The notes under the pieces are model-generated. The model was not told the DNA's origin. It did no database searches and saw only the letters and a list, made by a program, of their open reading frames with translations. DNA of 64,000 nucleotides from NCBI GenBank assembly GCA_009760855.2, contig WPIO01000005.1, forward strand, positions 8,966,501 to 9,030,500, read 5' to 3'. The position numbers and the translations under genes were made by a program. Source of the DNA: Cristatella mucedo. Lineage: Eukaryota; Bryozoa; Phylactolaemata; Cristatellidae. Position 1 is the first letter of the stretch, and every line of letters begins with the position of its first letter. Below are positions 46,041-57,939 of the stretch, one piece after another.

Positions 46041-47540
46041 ATGCTTTGTGAACGAAACCGAAGACGGCGAGCGATCTCTCACTGGCCCTCTCGTAGAAGT
46101 GTCATCGACCAAGGCAGCAGGTTTTCTCAAGTCGATGCGCGAGGCCTCGGCGGCCTGCAGCCAGCATCCCAGTCAAATCATCGTTCAGTGTCACCATAGT
46201 GTGTCCAACGTGTCCGGCGAATTCAACGGCCTGCAGGAACTAGTCCGTTGCGGAGGATCACCGAACGCCATTTATGGTCGCTGCTACCCACATGGCCCTA
46301 ACTTGGCGATTTTCGGAAAAGCCAAGTTCATCCAATAGGTGAATGTTTTCTTCGCCAAATTTTGATCCATGTCCATGCTTATTGGTGCATCGGTCAAGAG
46401 CTAGCATATCTTCGCCGCTTAAAAGGAACAGCTCGATGAGATTTCGGGCGAGTTGAGCGACCACGACGCCGAAAATGGACCCTTTGATCACGAAGCGACG
46501 GTCGAGGTCTGAATTTTTATTTGTCAACTCATGGAATAAAGCAGCGGCTCAAGCAGTTGCTCTATATTGGAGAAAATTAATTTGTTCTGCCCACGCATAC
46601 TTTGGAGGAAATGGCTTCCGGCAGGAGGGCCTAGGTTGATTTGGATAGCTGGCTGCGTGCCTGGTTAGCTTTTACATTTTATTGGTTTCAGTTTGTGGGT
46701 TTAGTGTTTAGTGCTTAGGCTTCAGAGAGAAATTACTTATGTAAATTATATCTCAGGCGTATTTATTAAACTAAATATAAACGGACGCTGGAGGTCTTGT
46801 CGAGTGGTCTGCTAATGGCACTAGGCCCGTAGCAGGAGCTGACCTGGCTCTACGCATGCAGGGCGCCACATTAGACGATCGGCCTGTATACTCGCAGTCA
46901 AGAGCTTCCTCGGACTTTGGCCTCGCACTTTCCCGCCACTCCTCTAGCCCACTTTTGCACTTGAACTTCGGTGCATAGCGTCAGTGCTTGGCACCGACCA
47001 CCTGCGTCAGGTGGTTGCTTCCGGCTCTGAGATAGGCCCTCGAGCTCCCTACTAACGGCACCAATCCGGCGGCAGCCGACGTCTACCCAAAACGGCACGC
47101 AATCGGTGAGTCCCCCCCCCCCCGGCGGAGCACCGCTCTTGTCTGGCGCCTCCTACCCCCCAGAGCGAGCGGCCAGCTCATGACGCTCACTGGCTCATTC
47201 TCGCTCTGACTCGCTTCGCATAGATATCGGTCACACGTAAATCAAGCAGGAAGGGAGTGCACCCTTCTTATGCGAGCGAGCGCATCTCTCTCGCTCGCTC
47301 GGAGGTGCAGCATCCCCATCGAGCGTGCTCTGATTTGACGACTGCCTTCGGCTTCTCAATACAGCCGCCAAAGAATGCCGCCCGTTTTCGCGAGAGCTTT
47401 AGCTTCAAGTCAAGCAGCGGGCTCAGGCTGCGTGCCAGAGCCAATACTTTTTAGACGCTCTGCTCACAACACCCAGCATGCGACGCTCAAACAATGGCTG
47501 TGCCAGGCTCAGCAATGGCGTCTGATCGTGCACTTTCATC
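46041..47540. other. Gene-free spacer (copy B)
   Basis: Counterpart of 2,241-3,739. A 96-codon plus-strand frame (46,048-46,338) includes STKAAGFLKSMREA and HPSQIIVQCHHSVSNVSGEF. This vaguely recalls the PTP phosphate-binding region but lacks the invariant arginine. It is broken in copy A by a stop. Treated as non-coding or relic. Confidence 0.35.
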
Positions 47541-47754
47541 TTTCTCTCTGTTTTTCTCTATTCTTTATTTTTAATTTGCTCCCTCTCTTTAGCAAGGTTT
47601 CTCGCTAACAGTTTCTCTTTTGTTCCTCTCTTTCTTCTCTTCCCTCTTTCTCCCCTTCTCTTTTTTCATTTCTCTCTCTCCCCTCTCACACTATCTCTCT
47701 CTCTCTCGCTCTCTCTTTTTATTTTCTCTCTCTCTCTCTCTCTCTCTCGCGCTA

Positions 47755-47801
<47 letters not shown>

Positions 47802-47928
47802 ATCTCTTTTATCTTTCCCTCTCTCTCTCTCTCGCTCTCTCTTTTTATTTCGCTCTCTCTCTCTCTCTCGCTATCTCTCCCCTCTATCACTCTCTCTCTA
47901 TATATATATATATATATTCCTCTCTGTC

Positions 47929-47965
<37 letters not shown>

Positions 47966-48004
47966 ATCTCTCCCCTCTCTCTCTATATCTATCTACAATC
48001 TATC

Positions 48005-48036
<32 letters not shown>

Positions 48037-48356
48037 TATCTCTCCCCCTCTCTCTCTCTCTCGCTCTATCTCTGTGTCTTCCTCTCTCTCTCTCTCGCTC
48101 TCTCTCGCTCTCTCTCTCTCGATCTCTCTCTCTCTCTCGCTCTCTCTCGCTCAACCTCGTTCTCACTCTCTCGCTTTAACAACTATTCACTCTCGCTCCG
48201 CATACGTTCGTGCTAACCTGCGCGCCCACACACTTACCCTGCACAAACACCTGCCACACACACACAGCAAGCACGCACACACAGACGCACATAGACACAC
48301 AACATATAGACACACAAACACGCGCACACACACACACACACACATATACACAGACA

Positions 48357-48387
<31 letters not shown>

Positions 48388-48390
48388 GCA
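47540..48390. repeat. CT/CA microsatellite field (copy B)
   Basis: Same arrangement as 3,740-4,725: CT tracts with a short TATATA interruption near 47,900, then a CA tract from about 48,255. Internal lengths differ widely from copy A. Confidence 0.95.
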
Positions 48391-49153
48391 ACCTTTTCGA
48401 CAGAAGTAGAGACCTATACAAATCATGTACGGTAGACCACACACGATTTTTGCTCCACGTCGCAGCTGCCTATGGGATTTCGATTGCTGTTTCTGATTGT
48501 AGGCTGCATGCAACTTTATATGAGGCGAACGACATGAAGGAGGTGCTCCTGCAAAAATTTACAGTAATGCGTTCACCGTTAGGCAGAAGCTTGTGAGCTG
48601 GACGTTTCAGTTGCGAAAGTTTCGGCCAATGACTAAAATCCGTATTTATAGGTCACGCACTAGCAATGCCAACCAATTTCTGCCCGAAATTCTTCCACTG
48701 AGCCCGGCTTAGGGCGCCGGTGGGCTAGATGCATTGCAATGCCTTCAGGCAATCGCGCCAGGTCGAAAGCCGACTGGCTACCCGAGTTCAATCGGTGCTA
48801 TAACGCGAACTGCGCGTCGCTCGCCGGGGCCAATTCCATAGCACCCTTGACAATATCGAGTCATTAACTCTTTCGTACGCAGCCAGCTGCTCACTAGGTA
48901 GCTTTCTGAGCTAGCTGCACGCAAATGCAGAGAGCTACTGCCTGCGGAAGATTATGCCGTGGTCGAGCGCCCCCTTGCTTCCTGCCTCGTCGCCCGGCGT
49001 AGCGGGTGTGCCCTCGACTTGAGTCGACTCGCTCGTTCTCACTGGTCGTGCTTCGAAGGCCGCCCCGAACGGACCGACGCTGCGTTACATTGTACGGCGA
49101 GGCGCTGGCGCGAAAGCAACCGAACCAAATGCGCACTGGCTGCGGAGCTGCAA

Positions 49154-49185
49154 CACGACGCGGCGAGTGCACTCGCCGCGTCGTG
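49154..49185. repeat. Perfect 32-bp palindrome (copy B)
   Basis: Arm CACGACGCGGCGAGTG is immediately followed by its exact reverse complement. It lies at the aligned position of 5,492-5,523. Confidence 0.9.
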
Positions 49186-49383
49186 CGGCTGCTCGCAGCG
49201 ATGGTCAGCGCCGTCCAGCGGACGCGATTTCGAGCGGCGGCGGCGGAGTTCACACTTCCTCGCCCGGCGGGTCTCGACCTCCCGCCTTCAGCCGGGCCGC
49301 CAATTAATTAACAGTCGAACTTCTCGGCGCAGAGCTGCAACCCGACTTCGTTCTCTTTCCGCCTCTCTCGACTAGCGAACCAA

Positions 49384-49424
49384 ACGCCAGGCAGATCACA
49401 AAGGGTTCGTTAGCTGCCTGGCGT
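49384..49424. repeat. Inverted repeat, 11-bp arms (copy B)
   Basis: Same arms as at 5,722-5,762 at the aligned position. One spacer base differs, leaving the arms intact. Confidence 0.75.
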
Positions 49425-50214
49425 AAGGGCGCCGAGGCGTTAGGTCGGTGACCGACGGCTTATAGAACGCGCCGAGGGCGAGGTCATTTTTAATTTTAAT
49501 GCGTCGCGGTCCAAACATGCGCCGCCATGCGAAGCCGCTGGCGTAACCGCAGTAACAGCGGCGGGAAAACCCGAGGACACCTCAGATTTCGCCAAGCAGC
49601 TTAAGCTCGGCTTTGATAAGCACTTGTAGCTGCCGCTGCGTTGACGAAGGAGAATGATTACGCTTGATCAAAATACAGTGATAAGGTATTCTAGGAAACT
49701 TCGAGAGAGTGACTGATAGCACGGGGTTTTCTTCAAGAGAGTTGCTGATAGTACGGTTTTTTTTATTAGTTCCGTTGGACTTTAAATCTTGTCAGATCCC
49801 GGCAGAGTATTAAATCCGCAGGACTGCCGCTCGGCGTCGCGCTCAGACGCACCTGACATACTGGCACGTCACTGTCGACGCGGCGGCACCGGTGCTCCGG
49901 TGGAAAAAAAAGCCGAAAGGGCCAGCTGCAGCGTAGCTAGCCGTGCGGCGCAACTCTGTCCTACAATTTACTGCCAGATTTGCAAGCTCAAAGAGTTCGA
50001 GGCCTCGATGCAGGTGCGCGCGCTCTCGCAGCCACTTTGCCCTGGGCTCTATTCGGTGATGGGGGGGACAGCGTGCGCACGTAGTTCCGGATAGGCTCGC
50101 AGAGCGAGGCTTGGGCGAGCGCGACTGACTGCGGCGGCGCTCTCTCCTTGGCCGCTCCGAGCGCCGCCGCCGCTTTCAGCCGAGCTCGGCTCCTCCGCTC
50201 GCTGTCTTGTGATG

Positions 50215-50229
50215 CGCGCCACCTGCTGG
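50215..50229 (-). promoter_or_regulatory. CTCF-like motif (copy B)
   Basis: Identical motif and orientation at the aligned position of copy B. Confidence 0.5.
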
Positions 50230-50554
50230 CGTCGAAATCTCTCATTCTGTCGCATGCGCCGCGCGACTTTCCAGCAGCGCTGTACGGCACGCAGCGCTCT
50301 CGCTTACTCGGCACGCTCGACGCTGGCGCCAAGTTCAAATTGAGTCGGTCGCTCGTCGGGAGCGCGTCGGCGTGGCGCGCGCCCGCGCATGGACCGTTCA
50401 GCGGGCCCGCCGGCTCCCGGCGGGAGTGGTGGCGGCGACAATGAACGCGCGAGCATTCCAAGACCGCCGCGCACACGCGGTCTTTACCGAAACGACGCGA
50501 CCACAGTTGCCGAGCGAGTGTCAGGCGCGGCACCGATCCGTCGCTGCAACTCAC

Positions 50555-50824
50555 CTCTTAGCACGCATGCTGACGTCGTTGTAGCCGCCGCCGCCGGCAC
50601 TCGTACAAAGCTGAGCAGAGCTCAGCGATTCGGAGACGCGCTTCACACGCTCGACGAAGGGAGCGACAGAGCGAGGCGCTGCCGCTGTCGCGCAGCGTCG
50701 GTCTCCCGGCGCCCTTCGGTGCCGCGCGAGTAGGAGGCGGCGCCGCGCGAGTCGTGCTGCCCCGGCACCGGTCCTCTAATCCCCGCCCACCCGACCTACG
50801 ACCCACGCGCGCAAATGCCGCCAT
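50555..50824 (-). other. Candidate first exon with strong splice donor (copy B)
   Basis: Counterpart of 6,914-7,365: ATG at 50,568-50,566 and donor GTGAGT at 50,554-50,549. The five intervening codons changed, but the donor did not. Confidence 0.25.
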
Positions 50825-51174
50825 TAGTCGCGGCAGCTCGCCCGGTGCGAGGCCGTTCTCAGCGCATCGTCAGGGCGCGCGCGTCACCGTCCAGTGCCGC
50901 TAGCAGTGCGGCGCTGCTCCGCGAACTGGCAGAGTGCAGGCTCGGGTGCGAGGTACGACCGCGCCGGTTGAGCAGTGGACTGTCGGAAGTGTTCCTTTTC
51001 CCAGTTCCTTCGCTGCCCATCAGCGGGAGAGTTTAATGAAGCCGCATTTTCAGGGACAACAATAGCCGAGAAAAATAGATACTAACTTGTATGACCGCAA
51101 GCAAGCCCATCTGCATATGCCCTGCCATGAATACTGTGGCACTATATTTTCGTATCATGGGTATACTCACACAT

Positions 51175-51175
<1 letters not shown>

Positions 51176-51217
<42 letters not shown>

Positions 51218-51228
51218 TGTATATCTTA

Positions 51229-51306
<78 letters not shown>
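51176..51306. repeat. Long AT microsatellite (copy B)
   Basis: Almost pure AT dinucleotide repeat of about 130 bp with one short TTTTGTATATC interruption. It is followed by about 230 bp of sequence absent from copy A. Confidence 0.95.
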
Positions 51307-51307
<1 letters not shown>

Positions 51308-51667
51308 GAAGCTTGCCTGGCCTAACTCGGCATTGCACGCTCGGAAAGGACGGCTTTAAGGTGGCACTACGTCTCTGACGCCATTACCGGCTCGGAAGCA
51401 GTGTGGTCCCTGTTCCTGAATCGGTAGGTCCGGGTAGCACGCTCGACCCCGGCAGGACAGGGCGTCACCGGCTAATGTATATATACTAGTTAAAATTACT
51501 TTTCTCGATAAAATATATATATATATATCAGCACGTCTATGCCCATGTCGGCGAGTGAGAATACGCTTTCCTAAGCACTATTAGTTTGCCGTCGAGTCCG
51601 GAGCTCTGTATAGCCTCGATACCGACAGCACTTTCTGGAAGCGCGTGGCACGGGCGCACCGCAGCCG

Positions 51668-51970
51668 GAAGCTGAAGAATAGCTTTGCTGCCTGTTTCGC
51701 AACGGGCCACTCACAGCAAGTTCTCGCGATAAGGACGTGAAAGTTCTCGAGTCCACAATGAAGCCGCCGAGATGAATCCGAGATCCTCCCACTTTCGGAA
51801 ACGACCGGCCACAGTTTGACCCGCCTCCTTCTTCGATGATTCTTCGTTCCCTGGTTTTTCATCCGTCGCGCTCCCGCGACCACAAACCATTTACTCGTGC
51901 TTACTCTGCAGCAAATATAAATTGCCTATAAAAATTTCTCTGAGGATGCTATATCAAATTTATTATTACT
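51668..51970 (+). other. Copy-B-only segment ending in a LINE-A tail
   Basis: About 282 bp absent from copy A. Its right end reads GCAGCAAATATAAATTGCC...TTTCTCTGAGGATGCTATATC and ATT repeats, a decayed LINE-A tail. Both copies resume at TATCGCTTTTTT. Confidence 0.55.
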
Positions 51971-52050
51971 ATCGCTTTTTTAGCACAATTTTTAATTCTT
52001 AGTGCCTCGTCTGATCAGAAGGCACCCGAATATATGTCGTCGCCCTATGG

Positions 52051-52234
52051 CAGTGGTTCTCAACATTCCTAATGCCGCGACCTTTAATACAGTTTCTCAT
52101 GTTGTGGCGACCCCAACCATAAAATTTACCAGGCCAGTTAACGTAACCCGGCCAATAATACGGTCTTGGGTGACCCCTGCAGAAGGGTCATTCGTCCACC
52201 AAAGGGGTCGCGACCAACAGGTTGAGAACCGCTG
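52051..52234 (+). mobile_element. SPIN-like hAT miniature element (copy B)
   Basis: Same element at the aligned site (offset 44,251), 184 bp, with the same flanks, so it inserted before the segmental duplication. Confidence 0.8.
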
Positions 52235-53780
52235 CCCTGCGAAGTCGCTACGCCGCGCCATAGGCGTCGAAGCGGGGGAGATTCTTCGCCGTTCCGCCCG
52301 CCTCGCCGCTAACCGTGTATGAGTTGCGCTCCGCCACCGCCGTTGGTGCATCGTCGCCGGTGTGCGGCTGGGGGGCTGGGTTTGGGGACTATGAGAGAGC
52401 TACACACGTCTCTCTCTCTTGCTAGGAGACAGTCGCCGTGCTGGCTTCACGCGCCGTATCGCCGCACTGGCACGTGAGAATCGGACGCAGCAGAAGCCCC
52501 GGCGTAGGGATTCGTGCGTGCGGCTGCGGAGCGGCGAATAACGAAGAACAGTTAATGGCGATGCCCCACAAACGCACTGGCGTAATGGCGACTGCTGTAT
52601 TTATACGCTGGTGAAGCAGATGACATAACGAGAGTACGTTCTAGTGGTCGAACCCATCGGGAGTGTTGTTTTAGAGCACGCGACACGAAGAGAAAGAGAA
52701 AATTAAGTGTATAGCGTTCGCACAGGCCGACGCACTAGCAATAAGTGAAAATGCAAGGCCAGGATAGGTCACGTGCTTGCCCGTTGGGCTGCGGAAAGCT
52801 CGTTGGGAGCGGTACCACGCTCTAGCGATGACGAGTGCACGCCGCGCACCGCTGCAGCCTCTGCCTCCGTCGAGCGGTCGGCGACGGTTGTGCGAACCGC
52901 ACTTCTGCCCCTCAGGCCCACCAACGTCGGGCGCTGCGGCTCCGGGTGAGTCACCGCCCCCCACCTGACCGGGCAGCAGCGCCGTCGGCGGCGGTCGATG
53001 TTCCGCGTCAGCCGCTATCTGCATCTCGCAGCCACTCTCGCACGCCGGGATACGCCGCTCACAGCGGCGGCATGTGAGAGCTGTGGCGGCGCCAAGCAGG
53101 CGCCCGCTTCTAGTGCGGGGATCTGGCGAGCGTGGCCGACTAAGCTACACGTCTGGTGACGCACATTTCATTCCGCCCGTCAGCTGTTTCGCTGCCAGCT
53201 TCGTCTGATGGTATTCAACGTCTGCTCACTTCTCGCCCCTACTTTTCTGCGCGAGAAATTCAAGACATAAAACCAACCGAAAGCCATCCGCTGCGGTACT
53301 AAGCTCTGAAAAAGAGTTTCCCGCGAGAGGGAAACGATCCAGCATCCTTCGCACGAACGGTCTAGTGCTCTACCGAATGACCTTGCGAGACTGATCGTGA
53401 ATAGGCGCTCAATTGTGACCTTTAAATACTAGCTTACAATTTCCGCACACGCGCTCGAGCCGAATCTCGTTGTCCTGCGGGAGCGAAAGCGTACGCTTAT
53501 AATTGCACGTTGGGCTCCGAGCTGCAGCCATTATGCTCGCTTCGGTCGGCGACCAGAGGGAGCATTCGCTGAGTGACTTCCGCCGTGGGTCCGGGCAAGA
53601 AGGCCACGCCCACGCGCATGGACTTTAGTGAAAAGCGGCACATGGCTGAACGTACTATAGCAGCGGATGCAAGCAACGCTGCAGTTTCAAAAGACAGAGC
53701 GACCAAACGCCTTCTGCCGCGAGACTGAGCTCCGAAAAAAAGAGTTTCTCCTCCAGCGTCATAATGATCTAGAAGTCTGA
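52235..53780. other. CpG-rich spacer right of the SPIN-like element (copy B)
   Basis: Counterpart of 7,985-9,540. Nothing further recognised. Confidence 0.4.
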
Positions 53781-53784
53781 TGTC

Positions 53785-53915
53785 TGCTGGCTACCGAATG
53801 TGTACCGAAAGCCGCTTAGGCTGTGAGTGCGAAATACAAAGCGCTCCTGCGTAACACCCACATAGCCTGTATCGCTTTGTGGAGTTACAGACAGAGATAC
53901 ATTAAATTATACAAG
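53785..53915 (+). mobile_element. LINE-B 3' end fragment (copy B)
   Basis: GGCTACCGAATGTGTACCGA, AGGCTGTGAGTGCGAAATAC and CTCCTGCGTAACACCC, ending in an ATACATTAAATTA tail. Only its first part survives in copy A. Confidence 0.7.
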
Positions 53916-54129
53916 TCACGTCGTTCAACGTCACGCCGCGTCTGTCCGCACATCCGCCTAAAGCCGCTTTTCGCCGTTGGTGTCATCTGGCGTTCTCCAG
54001 CTTCAGCTAACTCCTTGAGTACACATTTCAGTGAGATATAATTGTAATTGTTATAAAACATTGATCTTACAGGGTCGGGAGAATTGGGAGGCCTAAAAGT
54101 GAGTGGCAGATCGGCGCTGCTTCGGGTTT

Positions 54130-55285
54130 GCAACCTACTTAGGAATGCAGACTTGGGTAGTCTCAGCTTATTTTGCTAGATCTTTTGACAGCTTTTGACA
54201 CTATCTATCACCTAGTCTTTCTTGAGCGCCTTTCATCTCGATAGGGCGTCACTGGTACTAGACTGCAATGGTTCAGGTCATATCTCAGTGGAAGACTATC
54301 GAGTACAATGATCATCCAAAGGAACCACTGAAGTATGTAGTATGTCTCCGGGCTCTGTGCTTCGGTCCCGCTATTTTCACGGTTTTACTACTTTTCCTCT
54401 CTTTCTCTCTGTCTCCCTCTCTTGCCGTTGTGATTTCCAGGCACAATTTAGGCTTTCACTTCTATATAGATGGCATTCATTTGTACCTGCTTGGATACCA
54501 CCCAGCCCCCAGAACGTTGAATTCTCTTAACTCCCTTGCTAAATATATTGATCATTTGCACATGGATGGCAGCGAATTTTCCTAAATGGAATAACGACAA
54601 AATCAACCTACTAGTTACGGGCAAATGTATTGTGATTCGGAAATAAGAAAACTAACCGCTCAACATTGGCTCTGCCAGCATATCTCCTGCTTAATCTGCA
54701 CAAAATCTAGGTGTCCTGTTCCAAAGTGACCTTTCATTAGACGATATCATCAGCTTCACACTCAAGTCTACCTAATTTCAGCTACATAACATTGCCCACA
54801 GGCTTGGTTAGTCAGGCATACTACATCTTAATTGGCTCATATATTCGTGACATCCCGTCTTGACTCCTATAACTCACTGTTTGCTGGTCTAGCGACCTCA
54901 GAAATCAGGCGCTTACAGTTGGTGAAAACCTCACATACTTTGGAGACCGTGCTTTTAGTTCGTATTCTCCGAAAGCCCGAAACTCGCTTTCGACTGCTGT
55001 CATTCAATCCCCTGACTCGACCTCATTTAAAAAGGAACTAAACACGCGTCGAATTATCACAGCATTTAGTAGGTCAGTGTGATTCATCCTCTATTTGCCA
55101 GTTCGTACTGACACTGTACATGCTGCCACTAACCATATTTGCATGCTTACCTTGTGCATGACGCCTCTAACCGTGTAACGCTTGTTGTCATTGAGCATGC
55201 TACTAATAGTCATTAGATGATGCTTCCTTTGCAGCTAATGTAAAGTCAGCTCCCTGAGAGCGCTACAAAAAGGTAATATTATTAT
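54130..55285 (+). mobile_element. LINE-A, 5'-truncated (mostly copy B only)
   Basis: Decayed RT (NLLRNADLG, FRSYLSG-like, then HNLGFHFYIDG where the second Asp of the YxDD box is lost). It continues to the C-terminal region and the tail CCTGAGAGCGCTACAAAAAG. All but the last 90 bases were deleted from copy A. Confidence 0.8.
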
Positions 55286-55849
55286 TTCTATTTTTAAGAT
55301 TATTACAAGCTTGGAGCCTATAGTCCGGTCGTCGGGAGGCCAGTGCAGGGCGGGGACAATATGTGAAATAGGCCAATTTGCACTTTCTCAGCAGACAAGG
55401 CTAGCTGTAGAGTTTGGCGCCCGTGACTTGGAGACAAGGTGGTATTGTTCCTCAGATAACCCGCCGGCGAATAGCTTTTGGATGTACCTCAGGGATGGGC
55501 TGTTAGCTGCAGTTCAGCAGCCTGCCGTAAATAAGCCACGGTTTCACCAATCCTTGCACTAAACTGAAATATTTCCCGATCTAGCCTTTGCTTCGTATGC
55601 ATCATTAGCTTGAATTTTACCTTCGGCTTGAGTAAATATCACTAAAGACTTTGCTTCATTTCATTCACAAATGTGTTGGACTCGGCAATAACTCGGTAAA
55701 AACAAATGTGTTGGACTCGGCAATGCCTACGCCCCTGTGAAATTTCCTTTTTTTCGTGCATGCTTGGCGCGCATACCTTCATCGGCTGAAGTATTTTATG
55801 GCTCACTCAAAGTGTGTAACATGCGCAGGAAATGAAAGCCAAGTCTTAA

Positions 55850-57120
55850 AAGTAATGTAATGTAACGTTTCTCCGTCAGTAATTCCACAAAGCCATACAA
55901 GCTATTTAGGTGTTACGCAGGAGAATTGTGTATAGCGTGCTCACAGCCTAAGCAGCTTTCGGTACGCATTCGGATTAAAAACAGACGTCATCCCACGCAA
56001 CAATGAGAAAGTGGGAAGCATGGCCGAGTCGAGAGAGCAGTTGATGTAGTAATTGGCATGTAATTAGCATCTCAGGACCGCTGAAAAAGATGAGCCATAG
56101 TCGGCAGCAGCAGAGTAGCTGTCGTTGCGTTAGAATTGAGGACGTGAGTTCCTAAGTCTAGGACCTGCAGAGTTAAAGCTTCTTTTGCCAACGGTCTTTA
56201 AGCGGAGGAATGTATCTGCTATTTTTTTAGTCCATAAAGGACCTGAGGGCACGCGGAGGCCGGAACTAGTTCATGAATGTTCAGCTAGGTACGGAGGAGC
56301 CAATTCGTGACGGGCCTTGTAGGTCATCGAAAGAACTTTGCTCTGTATCCGATAATCAACCGGCAGCCATCCTAGCTCGTTTAGCAAAAGAGACACGTGA
56401 TCGAACCTCTGGGACTTGAAAGCTAGCTTTGCAGCCATACTCATAGCCAGCTGCAGTAGCCTAGTTGCTTTCTTTAGCAGCCCAGCCAAAAGTGAATTAC
56501 AGTAATCAAGCCGAGACAGAACTACGATGCTCGCTAAATCGTTTGCAAATCCCCGTGGAAGACAGCTCCTAATCTTAGATGGGGATCAGACGTGATGGCT
56601 AGCTGTTGAAGCAGTCTTCGGAATGTAGCCTTTAAAATAATTTAGTCAGCCGTCGAAAACGACACCTAAATTTCGAGCACTTGGTTGTGGTTGCACGCCA
56701 GCATGAACCATTACAAGAGCAATGCCTTTTAATCCAGCTAAAGGCTTAGGGTGTCCTATGAGCAGCAGTTTGGTTTTATCGTCATTTAGTTTCAAGAAGC
56801 TTTCTGATATCCGAAATTGAATATCGGCAAGGCGAGCATTTAGTTTATCAGTTACTGCTGCAGATTTCGATTGTTTGAGTGAAAAATACAGCTGAGTATC
56901 GTCAGTAAAAAAAGGATATCTTACTCCATGGGCCTTCTTCACTTTTTCCAGAGGTTGAGTATAAATGAAGAACAGCAAGGGACCGAGGACGGATCCTTGA
57001 GGGACTCCACAGGCGACCCGTCTCGTATGTGAGACCTAACCCCCACACGTTAATTTTGTGTGCCGGTGTCTCATTCCCTAGCAAAGCCTCCTCTCGTACT
57101 TTCTATAAATGTACGAGGAT
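55850..57120 (-). mobile_element. LINE-B, 5'-truncated (copy B)
   Basis: Orthologue of 10,206-11,420. The best-preserved segment is 56,978-56,646, a 110-codon frame carrying the RT palm end and NDDKTKLLLIGHP. Another segment, 56,489-56,271, carries SQRFDHVSLLLNELGWLPVD. Pseudogenised. Confidence 0.8.
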
Positions 57121-57939
57121 GTTTACGTCAGATTACCCAGATGATCAGAGGCTCTTTCATGCCGTCAATCGCAGCGTTGACTACTAAAGCGGTTTGTATT
57201 TTGGCGGTTCTTCTTTCATCACCCCTATTTGAAGGACGATTCTGAATCTTTCCAATCTCGATTTAATTTATTAGCAGAACCACAATGTATGTGGTAGATG
57301 CTTGAGTTAGCCACGAAGATGTCTGGATTTTGCAATCATTCAAACCAGCTTACAGACTCTGCCCGAACTGATAGGAGTCGACCGAACGGAGTTCTTGTAT
57401 TACGGTGCGTAAAGACTCCTAATGTTGCAGCGAGAAGGATCTCCATAGGTTGCGGCTTGTCCGGCTTATGATAATTATGTAACCATGGAAACATTACTAA
57501 GCAGTGGTAAAATCAGAAACAGACCAGTAATGCAAAAACTTCGTTGCCCGATACCGAAATTCTTCTTTATAATTTTCAAGCAAGCTTACTTGCCAGTCAT
57601 CCTAATGGTGACATAGAAGATAATATCTCCAAGTTCTTCGTAGGTGAGACGGAACAGATTACAGACTCCATCACCCCACTCCATCATTACACCCCCGGCA
57701 TCACTGCAGCCCCTCATCTCACTGCTCATTTCTCCTTTTTTCTTACATCTGTCTTTGCTGAACTCATCACTAAGCTTCTGTAGCCGGGTAATGAGACTGC
57801 GAGTCTGTATATGCCTGCCTAAAAAATTCTCCTTACGAACTGTGTGTACCGGTTACTGCTCACCACAACCGTTATTGTAAATATGGCCCTGGTCGCCAGT
57901 TAGGTACCTTCCATTATAACTTCATTATAACTTCGTTAT

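Larger units (their letters stand above)
48600..51050. other. CpG-rich stretch (copy B)
   Basis: Counterpart of 4,930-7,440. The same palindrome (49,154-49,185, perfect here), inverted repeat (49,384-49,424), CTCF-like motif (50,215-50,229) and candidate exon end (50,555) are present. No recognisable protein. Confidence 0.5.

Noticed and set aside
51087..51359. Open frames rich in Ile-Tyr
   Set aside because: Direct translation of the AT dinucleotide repeat.
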